Assembly: GCA_946122785.1 (NCBI GenBank)
Contig: CAMGYJ010000010.1
Coordinates: 29,119,608-29,183,607, forward strand
Source of the DNA: Linum tenue
Lineage: Eukaryota; Streptophyta; Magnoliopsida; Malpighiales; Linaceae
Length of the DNA stretch: 64,000 nucleotides
Direction: 5' to 3'
Positions 21,501 to 31,996 of this stretch are shown here, one piece after another (position 1 is the stretch's first letter; each line of letters starts with the position of its first letter). Below the pieces are notes generated by a model. That model made no database searches and was not told where the DNA came from. It saw only the letters and a list, made by a program, of their open reading frames with translations. The translations under genes and the position numbers were made by a program.

Positions 21501-22720
21501 TATTCCCATAACCATTATCTCCAAAAAAAAACACTTTACCCCCATTATTAGGTCTTAGATAAGAGAACAGAGATCTCTTACCAGACATGTGGTGTGAACA
21601 ACCATTATCTAAGTACCATTTATTGTCATCATGATTGTTTAAGTCTAAGTGGAGAGCAGTCTCATCTTCTGATTTTATGACTTTAGTAGCCATATAAGCT
21701 TCTTCATCTGATTTGAACTCCTCTGGCTCTGAGTCATAGTCACTCCATGATGCCTTCATAGCTTTCTCTTTGGCTCTTAATGTTTGTGGACATTGAGCCC
21801 TGATATGCACAAGCTTCCCGCATTTGTAACATGCCTGAGGTTCCCTGTCTTGCTGACCTGTCTCAAAAAAACATGGTCTGCTGGTGAGGCAGCCTCTCTC
21901 GAAAACCACTTTTGTTATGATCAAAATACACAGGCTTACTATCAATGGAATGGCGTTTCTGATTCTTATACTTAAGCATACGATGAAATTTCTTGCTAAC
22001 TAAAGCAAATTCTTTTTCAAAATCACTTTCACTATCAGAATCATACTCAGCGGTTCTGGATTTAAACGCTAAATTTTTCTTTCTCATCTTCTTGCCCTAC
22101 CTGTCTAAGAACATGTTCATGACTGAGTAACTATCCTATCAGTTCATTTGTAGGCAAAGTAGATAGATCCTTAGCTTCTTCAATAGCGGTACGTTTTGGT
22201 AGCCAATCCTTGGGCAAGGATCTAAGAATTTTTCGGTTTAGATCCTTACTTTGAAATGACCTACCTAAACCTTTCAATTTATTGACAAGAACAGTAAATC
22301 GAGAATACATTTCATGTATTCCCTCTCCCTCAAGCATATTGAACGACTCATAATCACGCATCAATAAATCAATACGAGATTCTTTAATGTTAGAGGTACC
22401 TTCATAGGTGCTTTCCAGGGCTTCCCAGATTTCTTTGGTTGTTTCACAGTTTTCGACTTGGTCAGCTTCGTCTGGATTCATCGCCGCCTGAAGAACATGC
22501 ATCGCCCTTTGGTTCAACTGTGCGCTCTTCTTCTGGCTGCGAACCACATCATTTGCTCATCCATGTCCATCTGAATGGGACCGTTTTGAACAATCAACCA
22601 CAACTCTTCATCCACTCCCCACATAAAATGCTTCATCCTCTTTTTCAAGGCTGCATAGTTTGACCCCGTGAAGATGGGTGGATGATTGAGAGTGACTTGC
22701 CCGAACGAACTTGACGCCAT
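18573..22720 (-). pseudogene. C gag-pol polyprotein (left arm), heavily frameshifted
   Basis: Starts MASSSFGQVTLNHPP at 22720 and ends QSISNFLIP at 18573. Gag has the CYKCGKLVHIRAQC knuckle; protease WYLDNGCSHHM (N in place of S/T in the D-S/T-G site); integrase LWHRKMGHLS, CETC, HMDLFGPY, KSDNGGEF and QNGVVERKNRT with a stop between P and Q; RT YVDDIVFGS; RNase H YSDSDFVGS and STAEAEYIAA. Compared with the right copy it has extra single-base indels in RT (for example near 19460, 19570, 19620 and 19800), mostly in short homopolymers. The hAT footprint at 18814-18826 adds 5 bases and shifts the frame after FCDN. Non-functional. Confidence 0.9.
18814..18826. other. hAT excision footprint A (left arm)
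   Basis: On the coding strand GACAACAGTACAC replaces the GACAACAC target. The right arm has GACAACAC on both sides of a 443-bp hAT element. The left part retains GACAACA and the right part ACAC with GT filler between, consistent with excision followed by end processing. Confidence 0.8.
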
Positions 22721-22776
22721 TGGATCGATTACCTTGGCAGCAGTGAGCTTCGTCAAGGCAGAGCTCTGATACCAAT

Positions 22777-23513
22777 TGAAATCAAATTAGGGTTAGTGAA
22801 AAAGAGATGAACACGAGAATTTTGGGATTTCGATTTGAGCCGGAGGAACAGAGGGAATTGACGTGACGAGAGATGACTGAGATGTCAAGCTCTAAGTCTC
22901 AAGACCTCAACTCTCGGGTGGGCTCAAATTGAACTAATGGGCCTGGAAACTAATAACAGTAACTATGGGCTGAAGACCAAATTAGGCCCTAATCATCAGA
23001 ACCTGAACAACTTTGTTCTTCTCTGAAGAACACGAATTGCAGAATGTTGAATGCAGCTGAGAAGGAAAGACAAAGTAAAGGGAAGGGAGGAACACACGAT
23101 CTTTTTAACGAGGTTCACCCTTGTGCAATGGCTACTTCCTCGTCCCAGGATCACAGATCCCGGGAGACTCTATTTATGTTTTTGAATCAAAAGGACACAA
23201 TTACAAAGGACTCTGTTGAACAATAGATAAACCGAAACACCCTGAATCACTACCCGATCCAGTTCAGCCACCACAGTATAGAACCTCTACCCCTATATAT
23301 ATTGTTCACCCTTCTGTAACTCAAAGCACATACCTATACCACTTGCTTTGTTTCCCACAAAAAGTGACTCAACCCTGGAATTCCCAAGTTTATAAAGCCC
23401 ACTGATCTAGCCGTTGGAGAGAATCACGAAGATTTGCTTGAATTGTGCGCTTCCCCCTTTTGAGCATCCTGCAACAGTCTGAGGATCGGCAGATCAGACT
23501 TACCATTTCAACA
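22777..23513 (-). repeat. 5' LTR of element C (left arm), full length
   Basis: 737 bp. Only the portion 22777-23039 is present in the right arm (24192-24453), which places the palindrome breakpoint inside this LTR. Confidence 0.92.
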
Positions 23514-24191
23514 TGTAAAGTACCATCATTTACGGGTTAGAAAATACTTAATAATACATGCTATTTTTAATAAAATTAAGAATACTATTCAATTAATTAT
23601 TCAATGATATTAAAAGTAAAACTTCATTCAAATTCCATCACCTTTAATTTACAATAGAGTCATTTTTCATCTCCCTATTAGAACCTGGACAGTACTAGGT
23701 AGCAATGCTGACCGGTACAAACCAAATCGGCGGTTAAATTGCCCGACCAGATTCAAGACCTGTTGATGATTTTACTGGATGGATCGATTGGTGTGGTCTG
23801 AATTTAACAACACTAGTTCTATAGCTCTCAAACCAGTTACGATGTGTAGTACATTGTGTGAAAAAAAAACTAAGAAGAATCCACTAATGAACACAACCCG
23901 AAACAAGAACCAATAAACCAAAACCGACTCGGAGCTAAGGGTTGTGACAAGGGTTGAAGCACCCGAGTGAGCCTAGTTGCTCTCAGAGTTTGATCAATAT
24001 ATAGCCTGAAAATAAGATTTGCCAGTAATCATTTGTGTATGATAGTTGCTTCAATCTCCTTACGATAATTGTAAGTCGGCAAGAGTATGCTATCACTAAC
24101 ATTTGTAAAATTCATGATAAAAATCCATTCATATAACGTCATAAAAATATATTAAATTATTTTAACTCAAATTAAAATTCGCATCACATAT
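23040..24191. other. Central spacer of the palindrome
   Basis: Unique sequence between the arms. Positions 23040-23513 are the remainder of the inner LTR of the left C element, and 23514-23518 is its TSD (TGTAA). Positions 23519-24191 are AT-rich and noncoding; I recognise no gene, hairpin or terminal repeat there. This stretch continues the target DNA into which C inserted and has no counterpart in the right arm. Confidence 0.9.
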
Positions 24192-24453
24192 CAATTCGTG
24201 TTCTTCAGAGAAGAACAAAGCTGTTCTGGTTTTGATGATTAGGGCCTAATTTGGTCTTCAGCCCATAGTTACTGTTATTAGTTTCCAGGCCATTAGTTCA
24301 ATTTGAGCCCACCCGAGAGTTGAGGTCTTGAGACTTAGAGCTTGACATCTCAGTCATCTCTCGTCACGTCAATTCCCTCTGTTCCTCCGGCTCAAATCGA
24401 AATCCCAAAATTCTCGTGTTCATCTCTTTTTCACTAACCCTAATTTGATTTCA
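24192..24453 (+). repeat. Truncated 5' LTR of C (right arm)
   Basis: Last 262 bp of the LTR, ending TTTGATTTCA, then AT and the PBS TGGTATCAGAGC (24456-24467). No promoter-bearing LTR start remains. Confidence 0.9.
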
Positions 24454-24509
24454 ATTGGTATCAGAGCTCTGCCTTGACGAAGCTCACTGCTGCCAAGGTA
24501 ATCGATCCA

Positions 24510-27500
24510 ATGGCGTGAAGTTCGTTCGGGCAAGTCACTCTCAATCATCCACCCATCTTCACGGGGTCAAACTATACAGCCTTGAAAAAGAGGATGAAGC
24601 ATTTTATGTGGGGAGTGGATGAAGAGCTGTGGTTGATTGTTCAAAACGGTCCCATTCAGATGGACATGGATGAGCAAATGATGTGGTCCGCAGCCAGAAG
24701 AAGAGCGCACAGTTGAACCAAAGGGCGATGCATGTTCTTCAGGCGGCGATGAATCCAGACGAAGCTGACCAAGTCGAAAACTGTGAAACAACCAAAGAAA
24801 TCTGGGAAGCCCCGGAAAGCACCTATGAAGGTACCTCTAACATTAAAGAATCTCGTATTGATTTATTGATGCATGATTATGAGTCGTTCAATATGCTTGA
24901 GGGAGAGGGAATACATGAAATGTATTCTCGATTTACTGTTCTTGTCAATAAATTGAAAGGTTTAGGTAGGTCATTTCAAAGTAAGGATCTAAACCGAAAA
25001 ATTCTTAGATCCTTGCCCAAGGATTGGCTACCAAAACGTACCGCTATTGAAGAAGCTAAGGATCTATCTACTTTGCCTACAAATGAACTGATAGGATAGT
25101 TACTCAGTCATGAACATGTTCTTAGACAGGTAGGGCAAGAAGATGAGAAAGAAAAATTTAGCGTTTAAATCCAGAACCGCTGAGTATGATTCTGATAGTG
25201 AAAGTGATTTTGAAAAAGAATTTGCTTTAGTTAGCAAGAAATTTCATCGTATGCTTAAGTATAAGAATCAGAAACGCCAGTCCAATGATAGTAAGCCTGT
25301 GTATTTTGATCATAACAAAAGTGGTTTTCGAGAGAGGCTGCCTCACCAGCAGACCAGGTTTTTTTGAGATAGGTCAGCAAGACAGGGAACCTCAGGCATG
25401 TTACAAATGCGGGAAGCTTGTGCATATCAGGGCTCAATGTCCACAAACATTAAGAGCCAAAGAGAAAGCTATGAAGGCATCATGGAGTGACTATGACTCA
25501 GAGCCAGAGGAGTTCAAATCAGATGAAGAAGCTTATATGGCTACTAAAGTCATAAAATCAGAAGATGAGACTGCTCTCCACTTAGACTTAAACAATCATG
25601 ATGACAATAAATGGTACTTAGATAATGGTTGTTCACACCACATGTCTGGTAAGAGATCTCTGTTCTCTTCTCTAAGACCTAATAATGGGGGTAAAGTGTT
25701 TTTTTTTTTTTTTGAGATAATGGTTCTGGGAATATTGTTGGATGTGGTACTATAGGAAAATTTTCTTCGCCTTCTTTTCGAGATATTTTACTTGTTGAAG
25801 GATTGAAGCATAATCTCTTATCCATAAGTCAACTGTGCAGTAATGGAAACCAAGTTGCTATTGATTTAATGGTACTTAATTAAATGGTACTTAAATGGTA
25901 CTTAAACCAAGTTATTATTGATTTAAGCGATTTAGGTGCCTTTAATGAAACCTGCTTTGTTGCTTCAAATCAGCTGGAAATGCTATGGCACAGAAAGATG
26001 GGCCATCTTAGTTTACCTAAACTAGTGGCTCTATCTAAGTCAAGTTGTGTTCGTGGCATGCCTATTTTAAACGAAAAAACTGATTTCTTTTGTGAAACGT
26101 GCATCTTTGGAAAACACATCAGAAAATCTTTCAAAACTAAACCCGACATTGTCACTAGTTGCACATTTGATCTGATCCATATGGACCTTTTTGGTCCCTA
26201 TAATGTGACGAGTTTAAGTGGAAAGAATTATGTCTTTGTGCTTGTTGATGATTACTCTAGGTATTCATGGGTTTACTTTCTGTCACATAAGGATGAAGCC
26301 TTGAACAAATTCAAAATCTTTGTCAAACTTTATAATGGTCAGATCAAAACCATTAAAAGTGACAATGGTGGAGAGTTTATTTCAGAAGAGTTTGAGATTC
26401 TGTGCAATGAATCTGGGATAACTCATACCTTTTCAGCCCCTCGAACTCCTTAACAAAATGGAGTTGTCGAGAGGAAAAATAGAACTATCATAGAATGTGC
26501 TCGCACTATGCTTTTGGAATTTAATCTGCCTAAATATTTTTGGGCTAAGGCAGTTAGCACAGCATGTTATGTTCTCAATAGAGTTCTAATTCGAAAAGGG
26601 ATTAGTAAAATGCCTTATGAGATTATGAAAAATAAGACTCCAAATTTGTCTTAGCTTCATCCTTTTGGATGCCCTTGCTTTATTCTTAACACCAAGGATC
26701 ATCTAGGAAAATTTGATGCCAAATCTGATAAGGGTGTATTTCTAGGATATTCCATAAAAGGTCAAGCTTATCGTGTATATAATAATCGTACCAAGAAGGT
26801 TGAAGAATCGGTTCATGTTGTGTTCAATGAAACTAACTCAAATCTTGAGATTTCTGAACAGGATCTACTTATCTATGACATGCTAGAGCTGACCAGGAAT
26901 ATTAACAGCGAAAGACAGGAGGCAGAGTTGAATCCTACCACTACTGAATCTTCTAAGGACTCTAAAAAGGATACTCAAATTGATCCTTCCTCCAGTAAAC
27001 CCTCAGCACCACCTCACATACAAAAGCGCCATCCTACTGATCAAGTTATTGATGATCTCAATGACAAGCTGAGAACTCGAGGTAAGTATACCCCTGGCCA
27101 GTATGCGCTTGTTTCACAGTATGAACCTAGGAATTACAAAGAAGCTTTAAAAGATGAAAAATGGTTACTTTCCATGCAAGAAGAATTAACTCAGTTTGAG
27201 TATCTTCATGTGTGGGACTTGGTTCCACGTCCTTTAAACCAGTCTGTTATTGGCACTAAATGGATCTTAGAAATAAGACTAATGAAGAAGGTCTTATTAT
27301 TCGAAATAAAGCTTGTTTAGTTGCCCAAGGTTATAGTCAAGAAGAAGGTATAGAGTATGACGAAACGTTTGCTCCTATAGCACGTTTGGAGTCTATTTGT
27401 TTGTTATGTGCTTATGCGTGTCATATGAACTTTCCCCTATTCCAAATGGACGTCAAAAGTGCCTTCTTGAATGGGGAAATTCATGAAGAAGTTTATGTCT

Positions 27501-29112
27501 CTCAGCCACCTGGTTTTGTTAATCACCTATATCCTGATAATGTTTTTAAATTACGAAAGGCATTATATGGTCTTAAATGGGCACCTCGCGCCTGGTATGA
27601 ACGTTTAACTGCCTTTCTTCGAGATCAGGGTTTTAAACAAGGGTCAGTTGATAAAACCTTATTTACTAAACGAGAGGCTGATGATCTTCTTCTAGTTAAG
27701 ATATATGTAGATGATATTGTTTTTGGATCCACAAACTCCAACATGTTTGCGCAGTTCTGTGATTCCATGAAACAAGTTTTTGAAATGAGCATGATGGGAG
27801 AGTTACAATACTTTCTCGGACTCCAAATCAAACAGACTTCTCAAGGAACATTCATATCTCAATCTAAGTATATTTCTAGCATGTTAACTAAGTTTGACTT
27901 TCATTCTTTGAATCCTTCTCCTACTCCCATGGCAACTACTGTCAAATTAGACAAAGATGAGGCTGGTTCCTCAGTCGATGAATCTAAATTTCGTGGTATG
28001 ATTGGTTCTCTTCTGTACCTTACAGCAAGTCGACCAGACATACAACATAGTGTATGCCTGTGTGCTCGATTTCAAGGAAAGCCATTTAAGTGCTGTTAAA
28101 TGCATTTTTAGATATCTTAAAGGAACTCCTAACGTAGGTCTGTGGTATCCCAAGCATGATAACTTTGATCTTGTGGGATATAGCGATTCAGATTTTGTAG
28201 GGAGCCTCATTGACCGACATAGTACATCAGGCAGTTGTCAGTTTGTTGGCACTTCACTTGTTTCCTGGTCTTGTAAAAAACAGGCCACAATTGCTCTTTC
28301 AACAGCAGAAGCAGAATACATTGCTGCTGGCATCACATGTACTCAACTGCTTTGGCTTAAGAATCAACTTTCTGATTATGGTCTTCATATTTAAGCTATT
28401 CCTCTGTTTTGTGACAACACTAGGGCTGGCTATTTGGACCGGGACCGGATGAAAAACCGGAAACCGGACCGTATAACCCGGACCGAGACCGGACCGGGAC
28501 CGGATAGTAAACAATCCAATCCAATCTTTGGGCTTAGATTTGAGGTAAAAAACCGGATAAAGACCGGATAAGAGAGCTTAACACCCAAAACTTAAGGGTA
28601 ATTTGCATAAACGGTCACAAACCTTTGCACTTAGTACAAAACTTAACCAACTCCTCATCCTTTTAGGCCTTAGGCCACTCAAATTCCCACAATCTCAATA
28701 TAAAATCAAGACCGAATTGGGACCAGACCGGGTCAAGACCGGACCGGATCAAGACCGGACTGTATCCAATCCAATCTTTGGTCCTTATATTTTCAAAAAA
28801 AAACGGACTGGACCGGATCAATTTGGGCCAATTTAACTGGACCGGACCGTATAGCCACCCCTAGACAACACTAGTGCTATTTGCATATCTAAAAACCCTA
28901 TTCATCACTCACGAACCAAACACATAGATAAAAAATATCATTTTCTTCGTGAGTTGGTTCAAACAGGATGCATTCTACTTCATCATATTAGCACTGAGTA
29001 TCAGCTTGCAGATTTGTTTACCAAATCTTTGGGGACTGATCGATTTACTTTCCTTTGTCATGAAATTGGATTGCGATCTGGTCAATCCATCTCAAATTTT
29101 TTGATACCTTAA
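24510..29112 (+). pseudogene. C gag-pol polyprotein (right arm), less decayed copy, interrupted by hAT element A
   Basis: The frame starts at 24510. A TGA at 24516-24518 (TCA in the left arm) ends it after two codons. Gag, CCHC knuckle, protease and integrase follow in shifting frames; an expanded T-run near 25700 shifts the frame in the protease; TAA at 26451-26453 splits integrase before QNGVVERK. RT is well preserved as an open stretch at 27260-28099 ([33 protein letters not shown]). RNase H (28002-28394) ends at a TAA, then FCDNT is split by the hAT element at 28421. The C-terminal part resumes after 28871 and stops at 29112. Confidence 0.9.
28421..28863. mobile_element. Non-autonomous hAT element A (MITE-like), right arm only
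   Basis: 443 bp with 13-bp TIRs (TAGGGCTGGCTAT and, inverted, TAGGGGTGGCTAT; one mismatch) and perfect 8-bp TSDs GACAACAC (28413-28420 and 28864-28871). The interior is rich in GGACCGGA-type repeats near both ends and encodes no transposase. TIR sequence and 8-bp TSD place it in the hAT superfamily. It sits in the RNase H region of element C; the matching left-arm site has a footprint. Confidence 0.92.
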
Positions 29113-29332
29113 TGGTATCTTGCCTACCTTTTTCTGTTTATTTTTCTTTCTGTTTTTTGTCGTTTTAGTTTCCTTCTTTGTTTCTTTCGTTCTCAGTGTT
29201 CTTATTTCCTGTTTAATTGTGTTCCTTCCTTTCTGGTTGCCTGCTGTAAGCCTATTTATTTGTGTGTCTCTGTCAGTATCTTAGTATTTCCGGTGTGTGT
29301 GTCCTGTTGAGTGTTTGAGAGTCTTCCCAATC

Positions 29333-29548
29333 ATGGTCTACTCCTTTGCTCTCACCTTCTTTCATGATCCCCTCTATCTGAACTACCATCGTCATTCTCA
29401 ATCGTTTGCCCTGCGTCCTATCTCTCCTGCTCTCCTTGTTCCTTTCCCTGGACTTGATGCTCATGGTCTTGAAGTTCGTCATTGGGTGCATAACCTTGGC
29501 TGGGATTTTTTACTTGAGAATAATCCTGCCTTGATTTGTCCTAAGTAG
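29333..29548 (+). pseudogene. C third ORF, N-terminal part (right arm)
   Basis: Starts MVYSFALTFFHDPLY and reads to ICPK, where the hAT element B begins and supplies a stop. About 71 codons belong to the ORF. No signal peptide or membrane segment is evident. Part two is at 30201-31004. The ATG chosen lies about 220 bp after the pol stop; an upstream in-frame ATG at 29297 is also possible. Confidence 0.7.
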
Positions 29549-30192
29549 GGATGGCAACAAAACCCGAACCCACGGGTACCCATCCGACCCAACCCGTTCA
29601 ACGCGGGTAAAATCCGTGTTGACGGGTTTTGGGCCGGGTTTGGGTTTAAACCCATTAACTATTCACCGGGTTGGGTTGGGTTTGGGTTTAGGTACACCCG
29701 ACCCGTGGGTACCCGCCCACCCATATAATTAATTTTTCGGTATATTTAATATTCTAAACAACTAATCTTATTTATGTTTGTGGAGACATGTCTAATTTTT
29801 CCTTTTTAATTGTGTAGAATGAAGTTGATGTTATGGAGTGGAGAGTAAAGAAACTTAATTGAAATGAAGAAGCTTTCAATTAAACATGTTATTTATGGAT
29901 AATTTGTGATTTGCTTCAATTTTCTTGAGTTTTCTAGATTGGTGTTGAACAATTTGTATAGTTAATTTGTGATTTGCTTGAATTTTCTAGAATGGTGTTT
30001 TATATATGGATAATTTGTATTGAGAGATTGATATTTGACTTTAATTTTGATAAAAACTTGTAATTGTAAATTTTTACGACAAAACCCGTGGGTACCCATG
30101 GGTTTTACCCCGGGTTTTTTTCAAAGATAAACCCATGGGTTTGGGTTTGGGTTTAGCAAAACCCGACCCAACCCGACCCATTGCCATCCCTA
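29546..30192. mobile_element. Non-autonomous hAT element B (Ac/Ds-type ends), right arm only
   Basis: 647 bp with perfect 12-bp TIRs TAGGGATGGCAA and 8-bp TSDs GTCCTAAG (29538-29545 and 30193-30200). Subterminal regions carry many GGGTTTGGG and ACCCGACCC motifs, as in hAT elements whose transposase binds subterminal repeats. The centre is AT-rich and noncoding. It lies in the third ORF of element C, whose frame is continuous if element and one TSD are ignored. The left-arm site carries an excision footprint. Confidence 0.94.
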
Positions 30193-30200
30193 GTCCTAAG

Positions 30201-31004
30201 GAGGTTCGGTACTTCTTTTCCAACCTTCGGTACTTTGGGTTGCAATCTCGGACTCTTACTTCCTTGGTTTTTGGCCATCTGATGACTCTCCCTGCTGATG
30301 ATATTGGTCGTCTTCTTGGCTTCCCTGCAATTGGAGAAAACCTCGCCCACGAGTCCGAGCTTCCGCTCTTCAACTTCAACATTGCTGAAGAAGCTGTCCA
30401 GTTGACTGGACATCTTCCTGACGAAGATTCGACTCTACCTGTGGCGATTCTCCTCCCTTCCATGCGAGTTTTTCACTTCTGCATCACTCGAGTGTTTGTT
30501 CCTCATTCATCTAGGCTTGATCGCGTCATTCCTCTGGATCTCTGGATTATGGCGCATGCTGTTGCGGAGGTACCTCTTGATTACTCTCATCTATTCTTTG
30601 GGGATGTTCTTCCTTTCATTGATCATAATCATCCCGCCCCTCTACCTTTTGGTACCCTGATCGCTCGTTTGCTGCTGGCTCTCCCTATCAACCTAAATTC
30701 CTACCGGTTTGAGTCCCACACTCACTGGTTGACTGTGGACATGATTGTTGATGATCTGGATATTGCGATTGAGGGAGAGGTGAACCTGATCTGGATTAGC
30801 GACTCAGATTCATCGGATTCTGACGATTCTGATGATGGTAATGCTCCTGGTGGCGCTTCTTCTGCTCCTGCTCCTCTCGAACCTTTTGCTGCTGCCATCC
30901 TAGAGCTTTATGGATCAGATTCCGATGTTCCTAGTCATCCCTCTGACTCCCTTGATGTTGCTGCTCTTGAAGATTCCTTGTCTAGCGAAGCTTTGGATGT
31001 TTAG
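30201..31004 (+). pseudogene. C third ORF, C-terminal part (right arm), plant transposon-protein-like
   Basis: Continues EVRYFFSNLRYFG in the frame left at 29545 and ends SSEALDV at 31004 (268 codons with stop). Together the two parts would make about 338 residues. The central segment (LMTLPADDIGRLLGFP, LDLWIMAHAVAEVPLDYSHL) resembles the putative plant transposon protein domain; the C-terminal 75 or so residues are Ser/Asp/Pro/Ala-rich. It sits where Sireviruses carry an env-like ORF, but it has no obvious transmembrane helix or coiled coil, so an envelope role is not supported. Function unknown. Confidence 0.7.
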
Positions 31005-31259
31005 TAGTTTGGTCGTGAGTTGAGAGTATTCTTTTCTCTTGGTGTTCTAGTTTGAATTGTTTTTCTCAGGGAGAGTATTGGTTCTGTTGGATTGTTTGCT
31101 CTCAAGGAGAGCTTTGCTTGGTGGATTTTGTGATTGAATGTTGGTTTATCCTTCCTTGTCTTTGGTTTTCTGCACCTGGTTGTTGCTTTGCTTGTTGGCT
31201 GCTCTCTGACAGTTTTGCAGGTTCTTTAGCAATCGTCAATATCAGACTTAGGGAGAGAT

Positions 31260-31991
31260 TGTTGAAATGGTAAGTCTGATCTGTCAATCCTCAGACCATT
31301 GCAGGATGCTCAAAAGGGGGAAGTGTACAATTCAAGCAAATCTTCGTGATTCTCTCCAACGGCTAGATCAATGGTCTTTATAAACTTGGGAATTCCAGGA
31401 TTGAGTCACTTTTTGTGGGAAACAAAGCAAGTGGTATAGGTCTGTGCTTTGAGTAACAGAAGGGTGAACAGTGTAGGGGTAGAGGTTCTATACTGTGGTG
31501 GCTGAACTGGATCGGGTAGTGATTCATGGTGTTTCGGTTTATCTATTGTTCAACAGAGTCCTTTGTAATTGTGTCCTTTTGATTCAAAAACATAAATAGA
31601 GTCTCCTGGGATCTGTGATCCTGGGACGAGGAAGTAGTCATTGCACAAGGGTGAACCTCGTTAAAAAGATCGTGTGTTCCTCCCTTCCCTTTACTCTGTC
31701 TTTCCTTCTCTATTGCATTCAACATTCCGCAATTCGTGTTCTTCAGAGAAGAACAAAGCTGTTCTGGTTCTGATGATTAGGGCCTAATTGGTCTTCAGCC
31801 CATAGTTACTGTTATTAGTTTCCAGGCCCATTAGTTCAATTTGAGCCCACCCGAGAGTTGAGGTCTTGAGACTTAGAGCTTGACATCTCAGTCATCTCTC
31901 GTCAAGTCAATTCCCTCTGTTCCTCCGGCTCAAATCGAAATCCCCAAATTCTCGTGTTCATCTCTTTTTCACTAACCCTAATTTGATTTCA
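31260..31991 (+). repeat. 3' LTR of element C (right arm)
   Basis: TGTTGAAATGG...GATTTCA, 732 bp, preceded by a purine tract (GGGAGAGAT) and followed by TTACA. Confidence 0.92.
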
Positions 31992-31996
31992 TTACA

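Larger units (their letters stand above)
1..23039 (+). repeat. Left arm of a giant inverted repeat (palindrome)
   Basis: Every block here recurs in reverse complement at 24192-48322. Paired coordinates sum to 48322-48323 in the outer 16 kb, about 47685 between the two hAT insertion sites, and about 47230-47239 nearest the centre; the steps are explained by the two hAT elements present only in the right arm. The arm is cut by the window start, so its outer boundary is unseen. It contains the 3' part of D, then E, F, a foldback MULE, a SINE-like remnant and the complete element C. Seen directly in the sequence. Confidence 0.97.
16331..23513 (-). mobile_element. Sirevirus-like Ty1/copia element C, left-arm copy, complete
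   Basis: A 7183-bp element read on the minus strand, with TSDs TGTAA at 16326-16330 and 23514-23518. LTRs are 16331-17062 (3') and 22777-23513 (5'), starting TGTTGAAATGG and ending GATTTCA on the coding strand. The PBS (TGGTATCAGAGC) lies two bases inside the 5' LTR. Layout: gag, protease, integrase, RT, RNase H, then a separate third ORF before the 3' LTR. The RT/RNase H style ([29 protein letters not shown]) and the extra ORF in the env-like position point to the Sirevirus lineage. This copy has more frameshifts than the right-arm copy, plus two hAT excision footprints. Confidence 0.93.
24192..31991 (+). mobile_element. Sirevirus-like element C, right-arm copy, 5' truncated and carrying two hAT insertions
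   Basis: Same element as 16331-23513, here on the plus strand. The 5' LTR keeps only 24192-24453; the first 474 or so bases are absent because the palindrome breakpoint falls there. The 3' LTR is 31260-31991, followed by TTACA (31992-31996), the complement of the TGTAA TSD; the outer flank is the same as in the left arm, so both copies derive from a single insertion. Two hAT elements inserted at 28421 and 29546 add about 1.1 kb. Confidence 0.93.

Noticed and set aside
28603..28836. 77-codon frame in hAT element A
   Set aside because: Lies wholly within a non-autonomous element and encodes GPDRVKTGPD-type subterminal repeats, not transposase.
29546..30192. Possible coding capacity in hAT element B
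   Set aside because: The only frames use the subterminal repeats; the centre is AT-rich with stops in all frames.
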